DNA from: Myxococcota bacterium
Lineage (GTDB): Bacteria; Myxococcota_A; UBA796; JAJRTE01
NCBI GenBank assembly: GCA_024278455.1
Contig: JAJRTE010000091.1
Coordinates: 1-64,000 of the forward strand
Direction: 5' to 3'
DNA: 64,000 bases
The translations under genes were made by a program, and so were the position numbers. Within the stretch, counting starts at the first letter, position 1, and every line of letters starts with the position of its first letter. The notes under the pieces are model-generated. The model had not been told where the DNA came from, searched no databases, and saw only the letters and a program-made list of their open reading frames with translations. Shown one piece after another: positions 15,994-25,801 of the stretch.

Positions 15994-17960
15994 TGCGCAT
16001 CAAGGCGAGGCTCATTCTGGCTTTCCTCTTTCTCGCTGCCGTGCCCCTGGCGAGTTCCTACTGGCGCTTGACCAGCGATGTCTACGAGACCGTCACCGTG
16101 CAGCGAGACATGTTCCGAGCCGAGCAGCTCGAGTCGCTCGCCAGGCAACTCGACTGGAACATGATGCAAGCCGCACAGAGCCTGCGACTGGGCCTGGAGG
16201 CCCTCGACCTGGCAAAGCTCGACGCGCGCGAGCGCCTCGGCGTGTTGAGGATTCTCTACAAGCAGCGGCCCTACATGACCGCGTTGAGACTGTTGGACAG
16301 TCGAGGCAAGCCGGTGAGCCAGGTGGTGCGGCTGCGAAGTCCGGACGAAGCGGTGGGCCAGTTCAAGGGCCGGCTCCCTGTGGCCAACGACGAAACCGCC
16401 GCACTCGACGACCCGGAACTCATCGCAGCCGCCCGGGAGCGGGGCATTGCCTGGGGAACTCCTATCGAGATCAGAGCGTCCCAGGATGACCGCCAGGTCC
16501 CGCTCGTCATGACCGTCGGCGGCGAACGTTTTCGATTCATGGCAGCGGCCCTGTTTTCCGTGGCCGACACATCGGGCGCTCGAGAAGCGATCCGAAGCTT
16601 CGCCCAAAGCCGTGCCCAGGGTCGTCCCATCGTCTACCTGACCGACAGCAACGGCACCATTCTCATGCGGGCCGCGGCCGAGGGCGCATTGGGTGGTGAC
16701 ATCGAACTCCCCGCCCCTTTGAACAAGTGGCTCGAAGGCGGCAACAGTGGACAAATAGAAACAGAGATCGGCGGCGTGCCGGAAAGCGTGGCATGGCATC
16801 GCCTCGACAACCTGGAGTGGCGCGTCGTAACGGCTCAGCCGAAATACGTTGTGGACGAAGTCGTGCGCAAGCCCATGCGGTTCGTCATCTACTGGGCCGT
16901 CATCAGCGTGTTGATCGCCGTCGTCCTTGGCCTCTATTTCTCGAAAACCCTGTCGAACCCCATTCGCGACCTCGCCGCAGGCGTCCTCGAGGTGGCTCGG
17001 GGCAACCTCGACGCCAGGGTGGAAGTACAGACTCGAGACGAAGTCGGCGAACTGGCCGAGACATTCAACTACATGGCTGGCGAACTGGCCAGCCAGAAGG
17101 CGGAGATCGAGCGTCAAAGCGAAGAGATCCGAAGCTGGAACAGGGAACTGCAGGCTCGTGTCGATGCGCGGACCCGGGAACTCAAGGAGGCCCAGGGCTA
17201 CCTCATCCACACCCAGAAGCTCGCCGCGGTCGCGGAGTTGGGCAGCGGGGTGGCTCATGAGCTGAACAATCCCCTTGCCGCGATTCTCGGATTCGTCCAG
17301 ATCTTGATCGCCCAGATCGAGCAGGAATCGGACAAGGGTCGTGCGGTTCCGGAGCAGGCGTTGACCATTCTCAGGCGGATCGAGGATCAGACGCAGCGAT
17401 GCCGTGAAATCGTGCATCATCTCTTGCGTTTTTCCCAGGAACAGGTGGATCGTGGGAGCTACGACATCGTCGACGTCGGCATGGTGGTGGGCACGGTATT
17501 GAAACTGTTCGGGGGGGCATTCGCGTCCCAGAAGATCTCGGTCCAGAACGACCTGGAATCCATTCGCCTGACGAGTTGGGGAAACCGGGCGCAACTGCTC
17601 CAGGCCTTCCTGCAGCTCTTCTCCGCTGTCAGGTCGGTGGCCCCGCCCGGCGCGCGCATACACGTCACCGGGGAGCGCGACGATGGCGTGGCCACGGTCA
17701 CGATCTCCGGGCCGCTCCGCGGACTCGAGAACAGCGGCGGAGACCTGTTCCGGCAGCAAATCACACAGGACCAGGCCATGGCCCAGGGGCTTGGCCTGTG
17801 GGTGGCTCGAGAAATATTCCAGGAACACCAGGGCGGATTGGAAATTGAAATCCTCGACGAGAGTAACCAGTCCGACGAAGCGCGGTTGGTGGTGACATTG
17901 CCTTTTCGGATGAAAGCGGGAGAACGCGAGCAGTCCGGCGAAGCCAGCGCCGGTTCGTGA
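15993..17960 (+). CDS. Membrane sensor histidine kinase with HAMP and degenerate ATPase domain
   Basis: A 655-residue protein: N-terminal membrane segment, a ~270-residue extracytoplasmic sensor region (dCache-like), a second membrane segment near residue 300 (VIYWAVISVLIAVVLGLYFS), HAMP, coiled coil, then HisKA with GVAHELNNPLAAILGF. The C-terminal catalytic domain is unusual. The N box position reads LLQAFLQLFSAVRS, lacking the key Asn; the DxGxG (G1) box is replaced by TISGPLRGLEN; only GLGLWVAREI recalls G2. ATP binding is therefore doubtful. It may be a sensor that is phosphorylated by, or heterodimerises with, the preceding kinase, to which it is translationally coupled. Confidence 0.85.
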   Translation: MRIKARLILAFLFLAAVPLASSYWRLTSDVYETVTVQRDMFRAEQLESLARQLDWNMMQAAQSLRLGLEALDLAKLDARERLGVLRILYKQRPYMTALRLLDSRGKPVSQVVRLRSPDEAVGQFKGRLPVANDETAALDDPELIAAARERGIAWGTPIEIRASQDDRQVPLVMTVGGERFRFMAAALFSVADTSGAREAIRSFAQSRAQGRPIVYLTDSNGTILMRAAAEGALGGDIELPAPLNKWLEGGNSGQIETEIGGVPESVAWHRLDNLEWRVVTAQPKYVVDEVVRKPMRFVIYWAVISVLIAVVLGLYFSKTLSNPIRDLAAGVLEVARGNLDARVEVQTRDEVGELAETFNYMAGELASQKAEIERQSEEIRSWNRELQARVDARTRELKEAQGYLIHTQKLAAVAELGSGVAHELNNPLAAILGFVQILIAQIEQESDKGRAVPEQALTILRRIEDQTQRCREIVHHLLRFSQEQVDRGSYDIVDVGMVVGTVLKLFGGAFASQKISVQNDLESIRLTSWGNRAQLLQAFLQLFSAVRSVAPPGARIHVTGERDDGVATVTISGPLRGLENSGGDLFRQQITQDQAMAQGLGLWVAREIFQEHQGGLEIEILDESNQSDEARLVVTLPFRMKAGEREQSGEASAGS

Positions 17961-18018
17961 TGCGGGGCCAGTCGTGCTGGCCAGCGTTTCCACGCCATCC
18001 TGTGGACCGGAGGTCTCC

Positions 18019-18897
18019 ATGAAGCAGCTCTTGACCGTGGTGCTGCTGCTCCTCGTCATTCTAGTCCCGGCTTACTGGTACTACGCCCGGCATGTCGTCA
18101 GCAGCGGTACGGTCCAAGAGATCATGGTCGAGCAGGTGGAGGGAGAAGTGGTGCGGGGCGACGGCAACGGCGCCGACACCGTTGTCTCCCCGGGTGAGGC
18201 TCTCCCCGCGGGGAGTGTAGTGCGCACCGGTGAAGCCAGCCGGGTCTCCCTTTCGATTCCCGAAGGCGGCAAGGTGGAGTTGTCGGAACAATCGGAACTC
18301 GCGATCAAGCAGGTTTTCGACGACGCTGTGAGCTTCGAGCTGCGAAGCGGCCAGATCGAAGCCACCGTGACGCACTTCAACAGGCGCCGAATCGATGTCG
18401 TCTTTTCCGGCAACCCCAATACGGTCAAGATCGCCGACGGTAATGCCGTCGTGGTCGCAGACGGCAGCGGCGCCTTCGATGTCGGGGTGAAGTCCGGGAG
18501 TGATGTCGCCATCGTCGCCGCGGACGGAAGCGAAGAACCTGTCGCGGCCGGAGAGCACAAGGCGGTGCAGCGAGATGGCACGGTGGCGGCCGCCGGCGCG
18601 ATACCCAGGTCCGTGTTGCTGAAAGTGGACTGGCCCGACCAGGCCGTGCACCGGGACCGTGCGGTCGAAGTGCGCGGTGCCGTGTCTCCCGGCTCCACCG
18701 TGTCTGTGGACGGCCAGCCGGTCCCGACCGAGGTGGACGGGACTTTCCGTTCCCGGGTAACTCTCGAGGAGGGAACGAACAAGATAACCGTGAAGGCCAG
18801 GGGACTCGGCGGTGTCGTCGTGAAGGAGTCCCCGGAAATCAAGGTCGATACGCGGCCTCCTCGAGTCGAGGCTGCGACCGACGACATCTGGAAGTGA
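18019..18897 (+). CDS. FecR-domain protein, membrane-anchored
   Basis: A 292-residue protein. The ATG at 18019 follows GGAGG. One N-terminal membrane segment (LLTVVLLLLVILVPAYWYY) is followed by a FecR-type beta-helical domain (VEGEVVRGDG, PAGSVVRTGEASRVSLSIPE, SFELRSGQIEATV), then an Ig-like tail (VDWPDQAVHRDRAVEVRGAV and an EGTNKITVKA strand). FecR domains normally regulate ECF sigma factors or act as periplasmic structural or carbohydrate-binding modules. No sigma gene is adjacent here; neighbours are sensor kinases and giant Ig-like proteins. I infer a periplasmic structural or signalling role in that set. One base separates it from the next gene. Confidence 0.75.
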   Translation: MKQLLTVVLLLLVILVPAYWYYARHVVSSGTVQEIMVEQVEGEVVRGDGNGADTVVSPGEALPAGSVVRTGEASRVSLSIPEGGKVELSEQSELAIKQVFDDAVSFELRSGQIEATVTHFNRRRIDVVFSGNPNTVKIADGNAVVVADGSGAFDVGVKSGSDVAIVAADGSEEPVAAGEHKAVQRDGTVAAAGAIPRSVLLKVDWPDQAVHRDRAVEVRGAVSPGSTVSVDGQPVPTEVDGTFRSRVTLEEGTNKITVKARGLGGVVVKESPEIKVDTRPPRVEAATDDIWK

Positions 18898-18898
18898 C

Positions 18899-21676
18899 GT
18901 GGCAAGCAAGGGCTGCCGGACCATTCTCCTCGAAACCTGCCTGCTGCTTTCCGCTCTCCTCGCGTGGGGGGTCACATCGCCGTCGCACGTGCGGGCCCAG
19001 ACGGACAACCCCCCGGAAGAACGCGAACTGGTCTCGCTCGATCACCCCGTGTTCGCGTTGCTGCCAGGGAGCGGGCCGCTCGAGGCCGGCTCACCCGCGA
19101 CCCTGTGGGCGTTGCTCGTGGACACTGACGGCCTGCCGGTGGACAAGGACGTGTCCATCAGCGTCAAGGTCGACCGCGGCCACATCGAACGGTTCGAGCA
19201 GCGCAAGCCCGGGTTGTACGAAGTCCGGCTCATACCGCCTCCGGATAGCGATAACCGTCCTGTCGCGATCGAGTTTCGGGCCGTGGTCGACGGTGTCCCG
19301 GTGAACCAGACGTTCGCCCTGCCCATCCGGGTCCCCGCGAAAGCGTCGCTCGAGCTGTCCCTGGCTGTCCGCCAGTTGAAGCTCGGGAGGAGGCACGAGG
19401 TGCCGTTCGTCGTTCGGGGCGTGCGCCCGGACGGGTTGCCGATCGAAGCCGGGGATCTGGTTATCCGGACCAACGTTGGCGAGGTCCATAGGTTGCGCAC
19501 CATCCGGCCGGGCCGCGTCGAAGGCGTGTTCGTACCCACGGGGATCAAGACGCCGCTGTGCGTCATTCTTGCCGCGTTCGTTGGGCAGGGGGAAGACCAG
19601 GTCGTGGCCTGGCGGTCGATTCGTATCATCGGGACCCCTCGAATACCAGTCACGACGGAGCCTGGATCACAGGCCTGGGTGGAAGTCGGATCGAGGCGGT
19701 TCGGACCAGTGAAGGTCGGGTCGAGCGGGAAGGTGTTGATACCGGTGGCCGTTCCTCCCGGGATCTCCTCGGTCGTGGTCAACGCCAGGGACGCCGCCGG
19801 GAATACCACCCGCTACAGCGTCAACCTGAGCATTCCTCCTTTTCCTCGAGCCCTCCTTCACATCGACAGGGAAGTCTACCGTGTCGACGAAACCAGGCCT
19901 CTCGTGCTGACCCTGATCCTGGTCGAGGAGGACGGTTCGCCGTCTCCCTTGATTCAGACAGCCATCTCCGCGACAGGCGGACGTCTCGGCGGGCTCGTGG
20001 AAGTGGCACCGGGAACATTCAGGACCGTCTACTCCCCCCCGCCGGAGGCTGGCCGACACGAAGTCCGGGTGACCGTCCCGCTACCCGGTGGCACGGAACA
20101 AGCTTACGCCGCCCCCGTAGAGGTCCAGGTCGGAATACCGGCTCGAGTCGCGCTATCGGTCACGCCTTCCAGCATGCGAGCTGACGACCCACCTGCAGAG
20201 GTGTCGCTGAAGGTTTTCGACACGGCCGGCAATCCGGCTCCCGGGGTCAGTCCCCGGGCGGAAGTCGATTTCGGCACGATCGGGGCTTTTCGTTCCATCG
20301 GTCCCGGGGAGTACGTCGCCGCCTACCGGGCACGGCAGATCCTGGACGCCGTTGAGCGAGACGCGAGCGGCATGGTGAGAGCGAAGATACGAGCTTGGGT
20401 GGACCGCTTGGCCAGCGACGGCCCGGCCGTGGCCCTTTCCATCGTGCCAGACCGGATGATCGTGGACGGTGGGGGGGAGCCGGTCACCCTGACGGTCACG
20501 GCACTGGACCCCTGGGGCGCGCCGGTTCGAGGCGTTCCCCTGACCGCAACCGTGGAGCACGGCGATGGGGATATATCCCGGCCACAGGTGACCGACGTTC
20601 GGGGCCGGGCGGATTTCCTCTATCGTCCGGGCAGATCCCTTGGACCCGTGACCGTCCGTGTCCAGTCTGACAAGGGTGGCCTGGAAGCACGTACCTTGTT
20701 GCTCCAGGCCGGTCCCGGGCCGGTGGACCCCGAATTCATCGATTTGCTGTCGGAGCTGCAAGGGAACCCCAACCTCGTGCTGTCGGCCGAGACAGAGATC
20801 GTCGTGAGGGCGGGATTTGTCAAGAAACTCCAGATTTCGGCGATGCCCAGCTTCGTCTACACCGGCCGCGGCCAATCGAGCCGGCTGCGCATTCGCCTCG
20901 AGGACTATTCAGGCAACGCGGTCGTCGACCCATCCATCCAGGTGACGGCCGACATGGGCAGCGTGTCGGATGTCCGCTTCACCTCGGACGGTGTCTACAC
21001 CGCCCGCTACACCCCTCCGGTGATCGCTCGAGCCGCGGCCGTCGATATCGTTCACGTGACGAATCCCGATGGCGAATACTCGGGCTCCACGGAAATCCAG
21101 GTGTTTCGCCGCGAAGGAAAGGTCCTCGCCGCAGTCCGGCTGGGGTATGTCTCCAATTTCGGGGCAATCGGCTCACCGGTTGTCGACCTGCAGGGATTGC
21201 TGAGGGTGCCGCGTACGAAGCCGGACCTCTACGCCGGTATCTCGGCTTCGTACTACAGCTTCTCCGCCGAAGGCACGACGACCATCCGGTACGACCTCTT
21301 TCCGCTTCACCTGTTCGCCTGCCTTCGCAGCCAGACCGGCCGGTTCACACCCTACGGCGGGGCAGGGCCCATCCTTGGACTGGCCCTGGTCGGCACACCC
21401 CTCCCCACATCCTACCTGCCTGGGTCGAGCGCGGAGACGATTGGCGAAACCGACGTGCAATCCATTGCCAGCCAGTGGCAGATGGTGCGTGCGTTGGGCG
21501 TATTCCCGGGCTTCGGTGCCCTGTTGGGGCTCGAAGTCGGATTGGGACCGGGCGGCATGAGTATCGAAGCAGCCATCTCGTGGATAAAGGGCCGGAACGT
21601 CCTCGACGACCTGGTCGGAGGTACCGACAACCTCGGAGGACTCGTGCTACGTGCCGGCTACGTCGCACATTTCTGA
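18899..21676 (+). CDS. Secreted multi-Ig-like protein with C-terminal beta-barrel-like domain
   Basis: A 925-residue protein with a GTG start directly after the FecR-like gene. The N-terminus is a signal peptide ending VRAQT. Several Ig-like (invasin/Big_1 or filamin-type) modules follow, recognisable from repeated strands such as ARVALSVTPSSMRADDPPAE, AVALSIVPDRMIVDGGGEPV and SVSDVRFTSDGVYTARYTPP. The last ~190 residues alternate short beta strands rich in Gly and aromatics (VRLGYVSNFGAIG, LYAGISASYYSFSAEG) and end in a terminal Phe (LRAGYVAHF), as outer-membrane beta-barrels do. I infer an outer-membrane anchor with an Ig-like stalk, resembling an inverse-autotransporter idea but with the barrel at the C-terminus. 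Ligand unknown. Confidence 0.7.
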   Translation: MASKGCRTILLETCLLLSALLAWGVTSPSHVRAQTDNPPEERELVSLDHPVFALLPGSGPLEAGSPATLWALLVDTDGLPVDKDVSISVKVDRGHIERFEQRKPGLYEVRLIPPPDSDNRPVAIEFRAVVDGVPVNQTFALPIRVPAKASLELSLAVRQLKLGRRHEVPFVVRGVRPDGLPIEAGDLVIRTNVGEVHRLRTIRPGRVEGVFVPTGIKTPLCVILAAFVGQGEDQVVAWRSIRIIGTPRIPVTTEPGSQAWVEVGSRRFGPVKVGSSGKVLIPVAVPPGISSVVVNARDAAGNTTRYSVNLSIPPFPRALLHIDREVYRVDETRPLVLTLILVEEDGSPSPLIQTAISATGGRLGGLVEVAPGTFRTVYSPPPEAGRHEVRVTVPLPGGTEQAYAAPVEVQVGIPARVALSVTPSSMRADDPPAEVSLKVFDTAGNPAPGVSPRAEVDFGTIGAFRSIGPGEYVAAYRARQILDAVERDASGMVRAKIRAWVDRLASDGPAVALSIVPDRMIVDGGGEPVTLTVTALDPWGAPVRGVPLTATVEHGDGDISRPQVTDVRGRADFLYRPGRSLGPVTVRVQSDKGGLEARTLLLQAGPGPVDPEFIDLLSELQGNPNLVLSAETEIVVRAGFVKKLQISAMPSFVYTGRGQSSRLRIRLEDYSGNAVVDPSIQVTADMGSVSDVRFTSDGVYTARYTPPVIARAAAVDIVHVTNPDGEYSGSTEIQVFRREGKVLAAVRLGYVSNFGAIGSPVVDLQGLLRVPRTKPDLYAGISASYYSFSAEGTTTIRYDLFPLHLFACLRSQTGRFTPYGGAGPILGLALVGTPLPTSYLPGSSAETIGETDVQSIASQWQMVRALGVFPGFGALLGLEVGLGPGGMSIEAAISWIKGRNVLDDLVGGTDNLGGLVLRAGYVAHF

Positions 21677-21724
21677 ACGACACCCCGTGGTCCGCGGGCG
21701 TTATCGCCCCTGTCGTGACCATGC

Positions 21725-21730
21725 TATAAT
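21725..21730 (+). promoter_or_regulatory. Putative -10 element (TATAAT) for the giant lipoprotein gene
   Basis: A perfect TATAAT preceded by TGC (extended -10), 52 bases before the start codon at 21782. No strong -35 box is visible. A small hairpin, GGGCG-TTAT-CGCCC, sits about 20 bases upstream. Confidence 0.45.
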
Positions 21731-21781
21731 GAATGACGGATGTGGTACCCATTGACGACGAACCAACCGTCGAGCCTGGCC

Positions 21782-24700
21782 ATGAAAGCAGCGAACCGCA
21801 TATTATCGATGCTCTCCTGCCGTGAGCGAGCCGTGGGCATCCTCGGCCGGCGGCTCCTGGGCCTTTTCTCGATGACCGTCTGCCTCGGGGCCGCCGCGGC
21901 GTGCGGCATCGAGCCTCTGCAATCTCGAGTCTATGACGTGTTCCCGAGAACCATCCCATCGTTCGGCCGGACCGAACTCACGTTCGACGGCGTGTTCATC
22001 GGCCAGTGGAGCGCGTCGTCCAAGACCGGCACGGTGGTTCAGAACGTGGATTTCTCGGTCTGGCTGCAGCGGCTTTCGGACGGCGGAGATACCCCCTCCG
22101 GCGAAGCGCTCGTACCGCTCGAGGATGTAACCTATGTCGACGACTATTTGCTCACAGCATGGACGCCGGAGGGGCTGGCGGGGGGCACCTATGGCGTACT
22201 CATGCAGGATCCTCGAGGCCATTCCGCCCTGGTGGACCCCGGCGTGCAGATCGAGGTCAATCCCGGCCGGCCGTCCCATGTCGTCTTTCTGCCCGACGAA
22301 AAACAGTGGCTGTCCGCCAACAGCACACTCACGTTGAACATGGTGGCCCTGGACGACAAGAACCTCACCTATCCGATCGCCGGTTTCGTCACCGTGAACG
22401 TGCAGTCCCCTGGCATCGTGGTGGAGGAAACCTCCTTGAATGTCGCCGGTGGCGTGTCCTACACCGACGGGCAGGCCAGCTTCTCCGGCTACCTCGACAG
22501 CAGCGGCAAGGGCACGGTCACGATCGCCTGCGAGGACCCATCCACCTGTACCGCCCTGCCGCCGTTCGTCGTCGAGGTGCTTTCACCTCCCGAGTGGCCC
22601 GGTTCGAGCACTGTGGGATCGGTGGCAATCGAGGTGGTCGAATCCTACAGCGCGCTTTCCGTCACCCTGCTCGATGCCCCATCCAACGAACATGTGCCCT
22701 ATTCCGTACCCGCGGGCGAGCCGTTCCGGGTGGAAATCAAGGCTCGAGGCGTGAACTACAGCGCGACGGACGACGATGGGGAGCCGCCGGAGGTGAGCGG
22801 CGAAGTCCTCCTGTTCGACGCAAGCGGTACCGTCGAGTACATGGACGTCCTGCCCGAAAGCCCGCAAGGCTGCTTCGCCTCGAAGCCCTTGTTGCTGCAA
22901 GGCGGCGTCTGGTCCGGTGCCGTGACGTGCTATTCGGCCGTGGAGGAGGAAAAGTTGTTTGCGGTCGGTCCGCTTCAGAAGTACGGCGAGAGCCGCCCGT
23001 TCGCGGTGGTTGCGGCCGATGCCGCGAGGCTCGAGGTCGAGCCGGAATTCATGCAATCGGTGCCGGTCGTCCCCGTACCTCGGATCGTGGCTGGAACGCT
23101 GTTCTGGATTGGCATCACCCCGGTGGACGCCTTCGGCAATCCGACAGGGAACGCGGTTGTCGGAACGCCTGTTGCCGGGGACGTCACTGGCAGCTTGAAA
23201 TGTAGCGGAGGGTTCGACGTTTCCAGCATGCGGTTCCTGGATTGTCGCATCACGCGCACCGGCGAGGGAGATGTCATCCAGGTGACCGCGGGCGCCCTCG
23301 AGGGGTCGAGCCCGGCGTTCGATGTGGTGGCCGGAGACCTGGCCGAGATTGCGTTTGTGGACCTGGCATCCGCCGTCACGGCGGGGGAGACGTTCACGGT
23401 CACCTTGAAGGCCTTGGACGCCTACGAGAACCTGGTCGAATCCGTGGGAGGCACCGTCGTGGTGTCCGACGACCCGGAGGATCCAGAGATCGAACCCGAG
23501 TTGGAGGGCGGGGTGAGCGCCTGGTTGAAGAATGGCACGGGGAGCGCGGAGATGCAGCTCGAGCGAGCCGTGGAACAGACGAAGCTCGTGGCTCGGTACG
23601 GGGACTACGGTGGGGAGAGTCAAGCGTTCACGGTCCTTCCGGCGTCCGCCGGAATGTTTCGGGTCGACATTCCCGAGTTGACTGTGGTCGCCGGGGACCC
23701 GCAGGTAGCCACGGTTACGGCCGAAGACATCTACGGCAACCGCGTCGTCGGCTACGACGGTGTCGAGCAGCTCACGTTGACCCCGATAGATACGCGCCTG
23801 GAAGGCGACACGGAGGTCGCCGTGCCGTTCGACGAGGGTCGCGGGGAGGTGGTCTTTTCGCCCATCGAGGCCACGGACACAGCGAGGCTTCGCGTGGACG
23901 ACTCCCGTGGGGTGTCCGGGACGAGTGTCGAGTTCCAGGTGCTGGCCCGACCCGACGTCGCCGGATTCGCCTTTGTCGGCTTTCCCGGCGTGCTCTGGCT
24001 GGACATTCCTTTCACACTGACCCTTTGGACCGTGGACATCTACGGAAACCATGTCACGGATTATGAAGGTCTCGTGCAACTGGACGACTGGACAGGAACG
24101 CTCGCGCCCACCGGTGACACGAATGTGCTGCCGGGAAACCTGGTCAGACTCGAGGCTGGGGAGTTCGAAGGGACCTTCACGATCTCCCGGACTGCGACCA
24201 GCGACGCGCTGGTCGCGACCGACGATCGGTCCGGCCTCCAATCAGCGAGCGTCGTCTTTCCCGTGTACGACTTGCAGTGCGACGACCCGCCCGAGACCAC
24301 GTTGAGCGTGGGGGGCAAGGGGGACCAGGCCGTCGCGTGCGAACAGGATTCCGTGGACTTCAGTGCAACCGGACACTCGGACTACGGCGTCATGGACGTC
24401 GTCTGGACTTTCGGCGACGGCACCGTCGCTCGAGGCGCACGCACCTGGGAGACGCAGCATGCATACACGGCGGCCGGCGAGTATCGACCGGCTGTTTCTG
24501 CCGTGGACAGGCGACTCTGCGCATCCTGGGTCGAGGCGCACCTTTTCGTGGGTATCCACGACTACTCGCCCACCGGGCCCATGTCCATGCGCATCGTGCA
24601 GGGATCTCCGCCGTTGGTCGCCGGCGCGGACGACGGGAGCCAGATCGCCACCATCGAAGTCCAGGCCACAGATTGTCGCGAGGACAGCGCATCATACAAC

Positions 24701-25801
24701 AAGTCCGGACAAGACGGTGATGGATTCGTCATTACCGTCCTGCCCTCCCTTGGCAACGTGGAAGCGGGCGACGTCTCCGACCTTCCGGGAATCCAGTACC
24801 TGTTGGGCCCCTACAGCGGTGCCGTCCAGTTCAACTTCAGCGCCGGCAACTCCCTGTATGGCGGCCTGGCCAGGATCATCACGGTATTCGAGGTGCAGGA
24901 CGGTCAGGGGGGCAACCTGGTCCTGGCCACCGGCGAACTCGATATCGACGTCGAAAACGACCGTGTTCCGCCCTACGTGGTGGAATTCGCCCCGGCCGGT
25001 GCTTTCCTCACGACCGCAAGCGTGGTCGTGGCATCGTTCAGCGAGCCTATCCGTGGGGACAACCTGACCGATCCTGCCGTGGTGGCATCGTTGAACACGG
25101 ATGAGCATCCCATCGTGGAAGTCCGTGTCGCAGCGCCGGGGTCCGACGGCTCCTGGTCGCGCTGGCCTCTTTCCGGCCTCGCACTGGACGAATCCGGAAG
25201 GGAACTGTCGATATCCCTGGCCCAGTCGTTGGACCTGGAACACAACGCATACCAGGTGGAGGTCGTTCTGTCCTCCGGGGAAGGGGTGCCCAGCATCACC
25301 GACCTCGATGGCAACGCACTGGACGGGAATTGGGACGGAACCGTGACCGAAGACCAGGAAACGGGCCTCCGGTGGGACCCGTTCACCTGGCGGTTCGGCC
25401 GCGTCGAAGCCGGTCTCCCGCAACCACTCCAGGCCGACTGCCAGGTATCGGAACCCGTGTTCTCCCCCGATGGACAAGACGGTGAGGGGCAGGCTTCCGA
25501 CACCACCGTGTTCGAGGGGAGTGTCACCCTGCGGTCGGGCATACGCGCGTTCAACGTGGCCGTGTATCCACCGCAAGGTGACGCACCGGCAATTTCCCTT
25601 TTCTCACCCGTGGCGGACGGAGCGAGCGCGGCGGTCTTTCAACTCGAGTGGGGCGGCACCGGCTCGGACGGCCAGAGGCTCCCCAACGGCACCTACACCT
25701 ACCACGTCAACGTCATCGACGTTGCCGACAACTGGATGTTGGACGCATGTACGGGAGATGTCGAAATCCGGAACCCGGTCGACCTGGGGGCATTCTTGTG
25801 A
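21782..25801 (+). CDS. Giant Ig-like/PKD surface lipoprotein
   Basis: A 1339-residue protein starting MKAANRILSM. The signal region ends in LGAAAACG, a lipobox-like sequence with Cys41. The mature protein opens with an IPT/TIG-like module (TIPSFGRTELTFDGVFI). Repeated Ig-like modules follow, marked by the motif D-x-YGN-x-V-x-x-Y-x-G (EDIYGNRVVGYDG, VDIYGNHVTDYEG), then a PKD domain (VVWTFGDGTVARGART), a Big_5-like block (VASFSEPIRGDNLTD) and a FlgD-type end (LPNGTYTYHVNVIDVADNW). No enzyme domain is seen. It is likely a surface adhesion or structural lipoprotein. Its stop overlaps the next kinase start by 4 bases (GTGA), tying it to signalling. Confidence 0.78.
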   Translation: MKAANRILSMLSCRERAVGILGRRLLGLFSMTVCLGAAAACGIEPLQSRVYDVFPRTIPSFGRTELTFDGVFIGQWSASSKTGTVVQNVDFSVWLQRLSDGGDTPSGEALVPLEDVTYVDDYLLTAWTPEGLAGGTYGVLMQDPRGHSALVDPGVQIEVNPGRPSHVVFLPDEKQWLSANSTLTLNMVALDDKNLTYPIAGFVTVNVQSPGIVVEETSLNVAGGVSYTDGQASFSGYLDSSGKGTVTIACEDPSTCTALPPFVVEVLSPPEWPGSSTVGSVAIEVVESYSALSVTLLDAPSNEHVPYSVPAGEPFRVEIKARGVNYSATDDDGEPPEVSGEVLLFDASGTVEYMDVLPESPQGCFASKPLLLQGGVWSGAVTCYSAVEEEKLFAVGPLQKYGESRPFAVVAADAARLEVEPEFMQSVPVVPVPRIVAGTLFWIGITPVDAFGNPTGNAVVGTPVAGDVTGSLKCSGGFDVSSMRFLDCRITRTGEGDVIQVTAGALEGSSPAFDVVAGDLAEIAFVDLASAVTAGETFTVTLKALDAYENLVESVGGTVVVSDDPEDPEIEPELEGGVSAWLKNGTGSAEMQLERAVEQTKLVARYGDYGGESQAFTVLPASAGMFRVDIPELTVVAGDPQVATVTAEDIYGNRVVGYDGVEQLTLTPIDTRLEGDTEVAVPFDEGRGEVVFSPIEATDTARLRVDDSRGVSGTSVEFQVLARPDVAGFAFVGFPGVLWLDIPFTLTLWTVDIYGNHVTDYEGLVQLDDWTGTLAPTGDTNVLPGNLVRLEAGEFEGTFTISRTATSDALVATDDRSGLQSASVVFPVYDLQCDDPPETTLSVGGKGDQAVACEQDSVDFSATGHSDYGVMDVVWTFGDGTVARGARTWETQHAYTAAGEYRPAVSAVDRRLCASWVEAHLFVGIHDYSPTGPMSMRIVQGSPPLVAGADDGSQIATIEVQATDCREDSASYNKSGQDGDGFVITVLPSLGNVEAGDVSDLPGIQYLLGPYSGAVQFNFSAGNSLYGGLARIITVFEVQDGQGGNLVLATGELDIDVENDRVPPYVVEFAPAGAFLTTASVVVASFSEPIRGDNLTDPAVVASLNTDEHPIVEVRVAAPGSDGSWSRWPLSGLALDESGRELSISLAQSLDLEHNAYQVEVVLSSGEGVPSITDLDGNALDGNWDGTVTEDQETGLRWDPFTWRFGRVEAGLPQPLQADCQVSEPVFSPDGQDGEGQASDTTVFEGSVTLRSGIRAFNVAVYPPQGDAPAISLFSPVADGASAAVFQLEWGGTGSDGQRLPNGTYTYHVNVIDVADNWMLDACTGDVEIRNPVDLGAFL

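Noticed and set aside
15885-18059. 724-codon open frame antisense to the HAMP kinase
   Set aside because: No recognisable domain; the opposite strand encodes a complete kinase with membrane segments and HisKA.
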